Source of the DNA: Oscheius sp. JU75
Taxonomy: Eukaryota; Nematoda; Chromadorea; Rhabditida; Rhabditidae
Length of the DNA stretch: 64,000 bases
Direction: 5' to 3'
Assembly: GCA_037178855.1 (NCBI GenBank)
Contig: JASJZC010000004.1
Location: forward strand, 7,254,001 to 7,318,000
Positions 55,416 to 64,000 of the stretch are shown piece by piece. Under the pieces are notes generated by a model that saw only the letters and a list, made by a program, of their open reading frames with translations, had not been told where the DNA came from and made no database searches. Numbering within the stretch: position 1 is the stretch's first letter; each line of letters starts with the position of its first letter. Both the position numbers and the translations under genes were made by a program.

Positions 55416-57166
55416 ATGATCTGGCTTTTTGTCATAGGCTACCTGCTCTATCTCTTCGTCAACTGGGTCGCGAGATCTGATCCCCCCAAGCTCCTGGACA
55501 TTTACAGTCAACCGGGGAAGTGGTACTTGTTCAAGTTTTATCTGATGAAATGGGTCATCGGTAGACGACAGAAGAAGAGTCGGGAGAGTGCCCAGAAGGA
55601 CAACATGATGGATACGCAGTTTGGAGGGAGCGGCAAGAGGGATCCGAAGGACATGGACAGGAAGACTGAGCTGCCAAAACATAAGGTGAGGGTCTCTCTA
55701 TCTCTGTCTCTTTGTCTCTCTGTCTCATTACCTTACTACCTCACTACCTTCTCTCTGTCTCTCTTATCAGTATTGGAGTGTTTAGAAAATGCCAGTGGAG
55801 GCAGTGTTCTTCGACGCCTCGAACAAGGACGGATGGTATTTTACTCTGGGCACAGCCCAGAGAAAGAACAATATCATCAATCTCTTCTTCATTGTCAGGA
55901 TTCCAGGAAAGGGGACCTTCATCTGTCCGGAAATGCTGACAGATACTAATGTTCCGGTCAGTGGAGTGAGAGACAGTGACAGTGCCAGTGACAGTGAGAG
56001 TGACTCATCCAATCCTTCTAGAGCGTTCCCGGAGAAGCTTGGGAGACTGAAAGTGGTTTCAAGTTGGTCTGCGAAGAGCCAATGGTGAGATGGAGACTGT
56101 CCTACAACGGTCCCCTTGTCAAGTCCAGAGGAGAACGAATCCATACAAAAGTCGGTCCTGATGAGATGCCTGATGGAGAAGAGTTCATTCCCGCCTCTTT
56201 CGATCTGGTCTGGACCAACTTCGGAGAAGCCTTCGACTTTGACATTGACGTTTCCCCGACCTCGATTGCTCACTCTCTAGCTATAGAGCCATGGAGTAAG
56301 GCGCTGTTCAAGACTCTCCAAGAGAGTCATCAGATGCATTATGAGCAGGTGAGAGACCCGAGAAATTGTGTTGTTCTACCTGAAAAACAGCCCATGTTGA
56401 AAAGCTAGTGCGCGTTGTGATCCAGCTAACTTTTCGCCGCGCCTTCGCCCACAGTAGCGCAGAAAACGGTCCCGTATTCGAATCCACTGATCTCTAAAAG
56501 CTATTTTGTTTTGAGGGCAAGCAAAGGAAATAAGTTTTTGACCCAATTTTACATTTTTCAGTTCGGCTTCCTCCAAGGTGACCTCAAGATCGGTTCGGAA
56601 ACCTACACTCCCTCCATGACCAGCATGAGGGATCATACCAAGGCTTCTCATAGAAACTGGGCAGATTTGAGAAGGTTCTAGTTCGCAGTAACTTAAAAAT
56701 GAAAGAGTACAGATACATAATGATGATCTACCACCTGGACGACGGGACCTGTATCCATACATCGGTCATCTCCATGCCGGAGACTGTCTTCACGCAGCTG
56801 GAATTCGGATATGTTATTACACCGTACGGTTCTTTCAAGCCTAAGCGTACCTTATGAATTTAGGGACAAGAAGAAGATTGCTGTTGACAGAGTCTACTTC
56901 CAGTTGCCCCATCACGGAGAGGACAAGCACTTCCCGAAAGAATTTGCTTACTCCTTCGATGCTGGAGAGCTCCATTACGATGTTGAAGTCAAGGTCATTG
57001 AGGTGGAGACCTTCAAAATGGGGTTGGATCTGGCTACTCAGGTGAGAGAAAGAGAGAGAAAGAGAGAGAGAGATTTCAGGTGAACGAACAAATGTGTCAA
57101 TATGTGGCCAACGGCGTCAAAGGACAAGGCTTTGCAGAAGTCGAGTACCGCATTTCTCCCTACTGA
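55416..57166 (+). CDS. Uncharacterised conserved protein, single N-terminal membrane anchor
   Basis: Function unknown. Seven exons (55416-55685, 55786-55956, 56022-56348, 56562-56675, 56713-56823, 56864-57041, 57078-57166) give 419 residues. The N-terminus MIWLFVIGYLLYLFVNWV is a membrane anchor or uncleaved signal, followed by a Lys-rich stretch. The rest is soluble and beta-rich: VEAVFFDASNKDGWYFTLGT, AQRKNNIINLFFIVRIPGKG, EEPMVRWRLSYNGPL, FDFDIDVSPTSIAHSLAIEP, HQMHYEQFGFLQGDLKIGSE and MTSMRDHTKASHRNW. From memory, this 'W.L.Y.G ... D....A...A.EPW ... H.EQ.G...G ... MRDHS....R.W' pattern occurs in invertebrate proteins loosely annotated as related to the N-terminal part of PEP-synthase-like proteins; no catalytic domain is present here. 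A tRNA-like relic lies in the intron at 56440-56500. Confidence 0.8.
56440..56500 (+). pseudogene. tRNA-like relic in an intron
   Basis: CCCACAGTAGCGCAGAAAACGG followed by CCCGTATTCGAATCCACTG. Only the B box (GTATTCGAATCC) is well kept. Confidence 0.35.
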
Positions 57167-57260
57167 TCCTGTGATTCTGAATCCGAGAAAAGATGAATCT
57201 TTATGTCCGTGAACATGTATGTACACACAGAAAGTGTCTGGAAACGATTCTCGGGAATCT

Positions 57261-59041
57261 CTAGCATCTCTTGCAGGTACTGCCACAAAGGAAACGCTGC
57301 TCATCTGCTGTGTAAGTGACATCGGTACAGAAACCGTCCAAGGCGAACTGGGCACAGCTGGAAATGACAGGTAGACAGAGACAGAGAGTTGACTTACTTC
57401 TGGTGCCTATCCCTGCAAGCCGCCTTGCAATGTTTACAAGTCTTGGAGCAGAACTTCTTGGTCAAGTGGATGTAGCGGTCCTCGTGACAGACATCCGTGT
57501 ACTTTTCGCATTCGGGGGACAGGTCAACACAGTTTTCTGACTCTGGAATGCTTGAGTGAATATGAGAGACAGAGACACTATACGGTGACAGTGACAGAGA
57601 CAGAGAGAGACTTACCTTTTTCCGTCTCGGTCTGATCCACATCGTCACAGCGCTTGCAAGTAAGAGTACAGTGACTAGCCATGACCTCTCCAAAGGCCGG
57701 ATGACTACAGAGAGACGAGAACTCGGCACAGTAAATGTACTCATCGAAACAGGTTCCTCTGATGAGGGTCTTGGCCAGAGAGACAGTGAACTGTGAGGGT
57801 TCTGCAGTAGTAATTCTGGGCATCTCAATATCCTTGTCCGTCAAGAGCTGACCAGTCTTGATCTTCTTCATGACCAGAGCCTTCTTCTCGTCTTTGATCT
57901 GCTCTGGCTCTTCTTGACTCTCTTTCAAAACGGACTCGTTCCTTTTGGTTTGGGCTAGCCTCTTCAAAGCTTCGTTGGAGTCAGGAGCTGGTCGGACCCT
58001 GAAAAAAGTCGTCCCAGTTCTGACGAAAACTTGCAAAAAAAAAAAAAAAGGTTGTACGACTTTTGAGCTGTTTGTAGGCGGCTTATATAACTTTTTTCCT
58101 GTTTCTGACTTTCCTCGAACATGACATGGTTTCTCTCAGTTCTTGGTGTCCGAAGGGAAGCAAAATGCAAGAAAAAGTTCTGAAAACGGCTAAAAGCTTA
58201 CGACACCCGGGATTCCCAAGCCGTCTCCGATCCAAGTACTAACCGGGCCCAACGTTGCTTGACTTGCCAGATCGGACGGGATGGCGTACTTTCAACGTGG
58301 TGTGGCCGTAAGCGGTTTTTTAAATTTCTCGAATGGTTTTCATTGCGCCTCATTTCAAGACAGTTTTCTGACTTTCCGCAATCTCAATCTAGACAGGCAT
58401 GGTCTTATTTCGGACAAAAGAGAATTTCGGTACGGCGACCAAAGCTGTACTTCACAACGCTAGAATCGTCTCACATTGTCGGATACCCCATTGTTTTTAG
58501 GCCTCGAGCCCTTTTTTTCACCCCATACCTTGTGGAATTGATAGTCTGCACCACAATTGTTTGGACAGTCTCATCCGTCTTCTTGACAACACTGACATTG
58601 GCTGTGTATCGGAATTCCGTGTTGTTCTCCGGAAGTACCGTAGTTAGCATCTTTTCCTTCGGGAAGACACATTTCTTTGCTGAAATCACACTGGTTTTCC
58701 CCCTGAAACTGTGAGCTTACGGGTAGTAGAAGTGACTTCCTCAGTGGCATTGGGTCTGTTCCTGAGCATAGTCAGATTCGTCTTAGGGGGCATGATGACA
58801 TCGGAAATATTCGGTTTCTTCTCCTCACTGTGTGGGTCGCAGAAACCACAGGTAGCTGCGCATTTGACGGTCATCACGACCACGTGGTCTTCGCTCTTAC
58901 AGAAGCCTTTCAGGAAGCGACAGAACTCGCTCTCATCGACACAACGGTCTGGAAATGGGGAAGAGTCACTGTCACTGACATACCTGTCCCCTGAACCAGA
59001 GTAATGAAAAACAATAAAAGAATAGATGAAAATGGCATCAT
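57261..59041 (-). CDS. Secreted protein with four ShKT-type cysteine domains
   Basis: ShKT (SXC) domains are six-cysteine modules common in secreted nematode proteins, usually surface or enzyme-associated. Six exons (58984-59041, 58721-58948, 58529-58679, 57616-57998, 57398-57542, 57261-57357) give 353 residues. A signal peptide spans about 1-18. Domain 1 (residues 22-56) ends CAATCGFC; domain 2 (about 226-260) ends CTLTCKRC; domain 3 (about 278-312) ends CSKTCKHC; domain 4 ends GSTCKRC at the C-terminus and looks shortened at its start. The linker between domains 1 and 2 is about 170 residues, Thr/Asn-rich then charged. Intron 57999-58528 contains 5S rRNA copy B on the same strand. The gene is convergent with the 419-residue gene, stops 94 bp apart. 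Confidence 0.88.
58195..58313 (-). rRNA. 5S ribosomal RNA, copy B, inside an intron of the ShKT gene
   Basis: Identical as read to copy A over 119 bases. It is followed by only four T's (GCTTTTAGCC) before an A, against five or more at the other copies. The 5' flank (58314-58410) matches copies A, C and E; the match to E extends through CTAGACAGGCATGGTCTTATTT. The 3' flank (about 58050-58194) matches that of copy A. Confidence 0.97.
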
Positions 59042-60534
59042 TGTATGACTGTATTGGTCACCTGGATGCGGATTTATAGGCAGAGCAGGACTGCTCAAAC
59101 AGAACACAAAGCCCGATGACCGATTGCGGGCTATTTCGGAGAGCACGTGAAACTGTTTCTCTCATTGTCTGGCTGTACGGATTAGAGATCTTTGGAAGAG
59201 GGAGGGAGAGGGAAAGAGAGATAGTCAGAGTTAGAAGGACAGTGACAGTTCAGTAGTTTTACTTGGTCAACAGCTACCTAATAAGAAATTTGATTTGTGA
59301 GTTCTTGGCATTCAAACAGCCTTGTTTCTTCCGGAGTTCACAGACGGCCCTCCTCCCTCGCCGTCCAACAACTCTCGAGACATCTTTTCGACCTCGGTCC
59401 CTCCTTCTCTCAAAACGTGTTTGGTCGCTTGCTGGTCAGGATTATGCCTTTCTCTCTCTCGCCTCCCTCGTAACAAGATTTTTGACTTTTCTCTTTGTAT
59501 AAACAGTGAGAAGGAGGGGATGGCGGGCACCAAATAGGGGGCCCGGAGTAAAAGGATTTTAGATAATTGAATCCACCTTGAGTGTCACGTTTTCTTTCTC
59601 ATACCTTTGCGAAAACAATGTTTTGCTTTATATCTCTCTGTCTCTCTGTCTTCTTGTTTCTTCGTCTCTCTGTCTCTCTGTTTTTGTCTCTTTGCCCTTC
59701 TGTCTCTCTGTCTCCCTTGTTCCCAAAGGGGCGTGCCATTTCCTTAAGATCTAACGGCAATGTGTCCTTTAACGTATAAAATTGGCCTATTGAGGAACCG
59801 GCTCCCGCCTCCTTGGCAACTCTTTTCCACGTGCCGTTTTCCAGCCACTTCAAAATAAACATTTCTTTTTCTCTATCTGTAGAGCTAGCCGAGAGATTTT
59901 CTAGGGAGACTAGCATATACAGTATCTTACGTTTTTGTTCTCTGTGGGAAAGATGACTCTATATTCGTATCTCATGTTGCTTACTCTGAATTCTATTTAT
60001 TGCTGTTGTCTGCTAACGTTTCACCCTGACACCGTGAGACGATTCAGGGGCTCAGCTTTAGACGACGCTCCAAAATTCTATCTTGTTTTCACAGCGTCCA
60101 CTGCCCTGAATCTCATTTTATTCTCTTTTCCACTTCAAGAGCTTCAGAATGAGATTAAATATGCCTATGTTGAGATAGCGGAAAGTCAGAAAACTGTCTT
60201 GAAATGAGCCGCAATGAAAACCAATCGAGAAATTTAAAAAACCGCTTACGGCCACACCACGTTGAAAGTACGCCATCCCGTCCGATCTGGCAAGTCAAGC
60301 AACGTTGGGCCCGGTTAGTACTTGGATCGGAGACGGCTTGGGAATCCCGGGTGTCGTAAGCTTTTTGTTTTTCCCAGTTTTTTGTTTTTACCCACTTTTC
60401 CAAAGCAAACTAATCTCATACTTTAGCTCTTGTTCTCTCTGTCTCACTCTCTTTTTTCCTCCTTCTCTACCCAATTTCCTCTTCAACTTCCAGATGAGCA
60501 GAAGCTAATCCACACACTCTCTCTCTACCTCATC
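59042..60534. other. Gap between the ShKT gene and the gene starting at 60535
   Basis: It contains 5S copy C, pyrimidine-rich and TCTCTGTC tracts (59635-59725), and an open frame at 59935-60207 whose last codons come from the 5S 5' flank. A short upstream frame ATGAGCAGAAGCTAA begins at 60493, right after TTCCAG. Confidence 0.45.
60244..60362 (+). rRNA. 5S ribosomal RNA, copy C
   Basis: 119 bases from GCTTACGGCCACACC to GTGTCGTAAGCT on the plus strand, identical as read to the other copies. It ends in T5 then GTTTTT. The ~75 base 5' flank (from GATAGCGGAAAGTCAGAAAAC) is shared with copies A, B and E. Confidence 0.97.
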
Positions 60535-62647
60535 ATGTCGTTCCGAACGGCTTCCATCCGCTCCTCCTCTCTGTTCCGGACGAGTTCAAGAAGATCCAAA
60601 TCGTCGTCGAAAAAGGTCAGTTCCTCCTGAGTATGTCATAAGAGGTTTCTTCATGGAGTGGGTAGTTACGTCTCCGATTTCCGTGTGCTAATCCGGGACC
60701 GAGGGAACAGTAGGGGTGCTAACTGCTGATGAGCCCGGATTACATTACTTTCGGGTGCGCACGAATCAAATAACCAGCACATTACTCAAAGGGGAAGAGT
60801 GTCCTGGAAGATTGGAGCGGGGGAGTAGGAGAAGAACTACAAAATATGAAGACTGGACTCATGCGAACTGATTCAGTCTCTTTCTGTCTCTCTGTCACTC
60901 TGACTCTTTGTCTCTCTGTCTCTCGCTTTGATGACAAGGAACCCATAGACTCTTGCTGTCATTAGTTGTGCTGACACCTCGATCTGATGATGATTGATAT
61001 TGCGTTCTTCTTTTCTCTTGTCTTTCCCTCCGCTTTCTGTCTCTCTCTTTTATACCTCTTCTCACATACACATGGCTCTTATTCAAACTCCCTCTGTCTG
61101 TGTCGCCGTTTACAGATAATAAAATCTGTTCACAATTGTCAGTCTCTCGTTTGTAAGCACACATACAGATTTCGATTAGTTTTCCTCCTCCTCTTCCCTC
61201 GTGATAAGATTTTCAATTTCGGGTTGAAGAAGGGAAGAGGAAAGATTACGTGTTTCTCCTCCACCCCCTGCCCATATCATCGAATATTCGATTACGATTG
61301 GGCTTTTTTTCTGCCCCTCTCACGTTTACCTCTCTTTTTAGAGCCTCTCACTCTCTGTCTCTCTGCCATCAAATTGTCTCCTTTTCTACGCCAATTCTCT
61401 CGATTTATAGCCCCTCATTCAACGACACTCCAAGGAAACGAGCCGCGATGGCTGCGCGCACTAAAAGATAGAGAGAGTCCATTCTTGAAGGAAAATGGCA
61501 AAAATATGTAAGGAAAAGCAAAAAAGCTTACGACACCCGGGATTCCCAAGCCGTCTCCGATCCAAGTACTAACCGGGCCCAACGTTGCTTGACTTGCCAG
61601 ATCGGACGGGATGGCGTACTTTCAACGTGGTGTGGCCGTAAGCGACTTACTTATTTCCCCTGTTCATGATGTTCGCTTTGCAATGACTTCCTCCGATTAT
61701 TGACTTCTAGGCCATTTTTTAGTCCCTATAACTGGCTTTCAAGGATTGAAATGTTCTACAAAAGAGTTTTCGATATGCTCTACAACTTAGCAGAACATGT
61801 CATGCTGTTTGTTATCGTATCGAAAAAAAATTAGGTAAAGTCGGGAACATCTTCTAATACATTTTCGCTATGGTTTCTGTCCGCTTTTGGCTATTCCCGG
61901 GCTCCAGAAACGACCATAGAGACCACAAATCCGTTTTGCGTGACCATTTGCCATACATGCTCACAAATTGCATACCTCCCTCCTCGAATCTCATAAAGCT
62001 ACAGTATAATAGAGTGTCCTGGGAGCACGACAATATAATGAGAAAGAGGGGGAAATATGACAAAAAATAGGGTCCCATACGATGATGACGAGCCCGAATG
62101 TTTCGTCTCTCAATCTTCTTTCACATTCTTCTGATTCAGAGAATTATACGGGGAGGAGACAGTCAAAGTGGGCCCAGAGCTCGCACGCCCACCGTTTTAA
62201 CGAGATTTTTGGAACTTTAATACCCTTAGGAGACAGCCTAAAATTTTATGCTTTGTCTCTGATTCTGTTTCCTGACACCCCTTTTTTCTTTCTACAGAGA
62301 GACAGAGACTACTCATTTCCTCCTATATTCCAATATAAATTTGGCCTTGTGTTTCTGATAGAACAAACACAGCTGCCTGCTGGCCCACGTCCAACCCGTG
62401 ATATCCTTTCTCTCTTTCTCTCCTCATCATCTAGTCTCCGTGTTCACAATTAGCGTTCCCCTGTGGCCCATTCCCTATCCTTTCTCTCTTTTCAGTTTCT
62501 CAGAGTAATCAGTTGTCAGGACTCTTTGGCGATAGAATGTTCGCGGTCTTGGAAAAGTCGCGACATTCGTCGTCTCGTCGGAACCGGAGGGCTTCTCCGG
62601 ACTGGAAGGGAGCAAACTATAAGTTCTTCGAGGACATCATCAAGCTG
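60535..62647 (+). CDS. 5' part of an unrecognised gene, continuing beyond the second exon
   Basis: Exon 1 (60535-60615) encodes MSFRTASIRSSSLFRTSSRR and a Ser/Lys-rich end, then a GTCAGT donor. A second exon, 62505-62647, starts after TTTCTCAG in the same phase and encodes SNQLSGLFGDRMFAVLEKSR, an Arg/Ser-rich link, then ASPDWKGANYKFFEDIIKL before GTAGGT. Codon use is C/G-ending like the other genes here. The basic, serine-rich N-terminus looks like a cytosolic or regulatory tail. I do not recognise the family. No further exon is visible up to 64000, so the next intron is at least 1.35 kb or the remaining exons are too short to see. The 1.9 kb intron contains 5S copy D antisense. Confidence 0.5.
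61525..61643 (-). rRNA. 5S ribosomal RNA, copy D
   Basis: Identical as read to the other copies over 119 bases, with a T6 terminator. Unlike the others it lacks the shared ~75 base 5' flank: similarity ends at the GCTTAC start. It is antisense in an intron of the 60535 gene. Confidence 0.96.
61750..61806. repeat. CTACAACTTTGTAGAAC dispersed element, copy 6
   Basis: ATGTTCTACAAAAGAGTTTTCG then GCTCTACAACTTAGCAGAACATGTCATG. Its outer ends pair (ATGTTCT/AGAACAT). It lies about 105 bp from 5S copy D. Confidence 0.6.
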
Positions 62648-64000
62648 GTAGGTCTTTTTGGGAAATCTTTCTCCGGACGTGTATCCCATTGATTCTTTGG
62701 GCTACAACCACTTCACTGCTATTCGTTTCTGTGTTTCTGACTCTTTCCTAATGTTAAAATCCTTTGGAACGGTAAGGCAACTATTGGATTCCAACTGATT
62801 GCTAGGTAAGATTCGATTGACTCATTGGTCTTGTGATATCTGCTTCCGTTTCTCTTAAGCTGTTTAGGTGGACTCGCACACAAAGTTAGTCTCTGGAACT
62901 CGGTAGTCTATCTATAACAGAGATGAAGTGTTATGGAATATATGTGGGGAACAAAAGACACTGGATTCGGTAGCATTTCTATAGACTGCTGGGCAGGGAT
63001 ACGTGCATTTTTGTCAAGAACTGGCTCCAGATACAGACTTTTTTGTACCTGGCTGCTTTCGTTTTGTCTTCAGTTTCCCGAAAGAGACGGAGAGACAGAA
63101 AGAGAGACAGGAAGACAGAGAGACATTGATCCAGATCAGAGTCATGTCCAAAGACTACCAAGAAAGACATACGTCAGACTCCTTGACAAGAAAGAAAACA
63201 CGCGTGCTCAGAAACCGGGGGACAAAGAGAATGGAGAGAGTGCAAGAATTATGAAGTAGGAGCGGGGGGAGTAGCACTTGGTAAAATTGGTTCCGTCGCT
63301 CATCTCTTGTTCTTTTCCCCACCCCTTTTTTGACAGCTGGCCTCTGTCAATCACCGCCCATGAATATTTCCTAGACACAACAACTTCTTCTCCCCGAAGA
63401 GAATGCTAATTTTGGTTAGGCTTATGAAAGTGTTTCTTTAGGAAAGAGACAGTCGATTCAGCGACAGCGACGACACATTCTTTTCATTTCTGACTACTCT
63501 GTCTCTCCCTTTCAAGACAAGAAAGTCTGTAGTTCTCTCCCCCTCCCTGTCTGTCTCTCCATTCTTCTGTTAAACCGCTGAAAATGACACAAATCCGAAA
63601 AATGGCAGGCGACTAGTCGAAGGAGGGGCACACGTTTTTGGAAACTTTCTACTTTTTTTCTGAATCCTTATCTTTCCTAGATACAAGTATTTTTCTCACA
63701 GTAAGAAACATGAAAATAGTGGATCTCTAATATCGTGAGATGATTGAGGCGCTTTCAGTGGAAGAGCTACAAAATAAGACCATGCCTGTCTAGATTGAGA
63801 TTGCGGAAAGTCAGAAAACTGTCTTGAAATGAGGCGCAATGAAAACCAATCGAGAAATTCAAAAACCCGCTTACGGCCACACCACGTTGAAAGTACGCCA
63901 TCCCGTCCGATCTGGCAAGTCAAGCAACGTTGGGCCCGGTTAGTACTTGGATCGGAGACGGCTTGGGAATCCCGGGTGTCGTAAGCTTTTTGCTTATACT
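62648..64000. other. Gene-free right end
   Basis: AT-rich sequence with GACAGAGA tracts (63085-63125) and 5S copy E. No coding exon is supported; the frames at 62933-63259 overlap the microsatellite. Confidence 0.5.
63869..63987 (+). rRNA. 5S ribosomal RNA, copy E
   Basis: Identical as read to copies A-D, plus strand, followed by T5. The 5' flank 63770-63868 matches copy B for about 100 bases and copies A and C for about 75. Confidence 0.97.

Noticed and set aside
59935..60207. 90-codon frame with hydrophobic segments
   Set aside because: Its C-terminal part is the 5S 5' flank; no conserved features, although two hydrophobic stretches made it look like a small membrane protein.
62463..62651. 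62-codon frame ending SSSW in the 60535 gene's second exon
   Set aside because: The alternative acceptor eight bases further on gives a longer, more protein-like frame in phase with exon 1.
51400..63990. A spliced-leader RNA gene next to 5S, as in C. elegans
   Set aside because: I looked on both strands around each 5S copy for GGTTTAATTACCCAAGTTTGAG and found no match.
1..64000. Bacterial-type features (operons with Shine-Dalgarno sites, CRISPR arrays, prophage)
   Set aside because: The window is spliced eukaryotic DNA; regular repeats seen are microsatellites or foldbacks, not repeat-spacer arrays.

Overview
The window is nuclear DNA of an animal, most likely a nematode. Coding exons are short, with a strong preference for C/G at third positions, and are broken by mostly 35-60 bp introns with a TTTCAG/TTTTAG acceptor. 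Many start codons sit a few bases behind such an acceptor, as expected of trans-spliced messages. The gene set is nematode-like: a GLH-type germline DEAD-box helicase with FG repeats and CCHC zinc knuckles, an nlp-10-like MPFSGGMYG-amide neuropeptide precursor, HSP-12-type small heat-shock proteins, a ShKT-domain secreted protein, and 5S rRNA genes beginning GCTTACG. The species was not identified, and no spliced-leader RNA gene was seen.

Layout. 1-4543 (-): eIF4E-transporter (4E-T/IFET-1), 3' end outside the window. 4.5-6.25 kb: gap with a degenerate ~140 bp tandem repeat. 6253-7104 (+): ribosomal protein eS1 (rps-1). 8436-11008 (-): mitochondrial fumarase, whose largest intron carries a broken rps-1 fragment. 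11415-17467 (-): ROGDI, split by a 5.25 kb intron that holds two complete genes, a STAR/KH RNA-binding protein (12465-13431, -) and a GLH/Vasa helicase (14181-16888, +). 18444-22116 (+): CCDC47. 22490-24605 (+): galactose-1-phosphate uridylyltransferase, whose stop lies 23 bases from the stop of the convergent METTL6-like tRNA m3C methyltransferase (24629-25712, -). 26237-36103 (+): RRP5/PDCD11. 36374-37299 (+): DUSP22-like phosphatase. 37663-39862 (+): HIRIP3-like histone chaperone. 40163-42041 (+): two tandem HSP-12-type genes. 45433-46441 (+): Yippee. 47470-48942 (-): GNAT acetyltransferase. 53828-54405 (+): nlp-10-like precursor. 55416-57166 (+): 419-residue uncharacterised protein. 57261-59041 (-): ShKT protein. 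60535-62647 (+): the 5' end of an unrecognised gene.

The first 40 kb is gene-dense. The last 24 kb is gene-poor and full of decayed (GACAGA)n/(TCTGTC)n sequence. It also holds five identical-looking 5S rRNA genes, dispersed on both strands rather than in a tandem array. One lies in an intron of the ShKT gene and one in an intron of the unrecognised 60.5 kb gene. Two further dispersed families run through introns and gaps: tRNA-like relics with recognisable A and B boxes, and a ~60 bp element built on CTACAACTTTGTAGAACAT.

Most genes are housekeeping: translation and its control, rRNA and tRNA processing, the TCA cycle, galactose metabolism and ER membrane-protein assembly. RRP5 to DUSP22 (271 bp) and CCDC47 to GALT (373 bp) are spaced like nematode operon pairs. 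Exon boundaries were set by eye from splice signals, reading frame and family similarity. For every fully resolved gene the exon lengths sum to a multiple of three.
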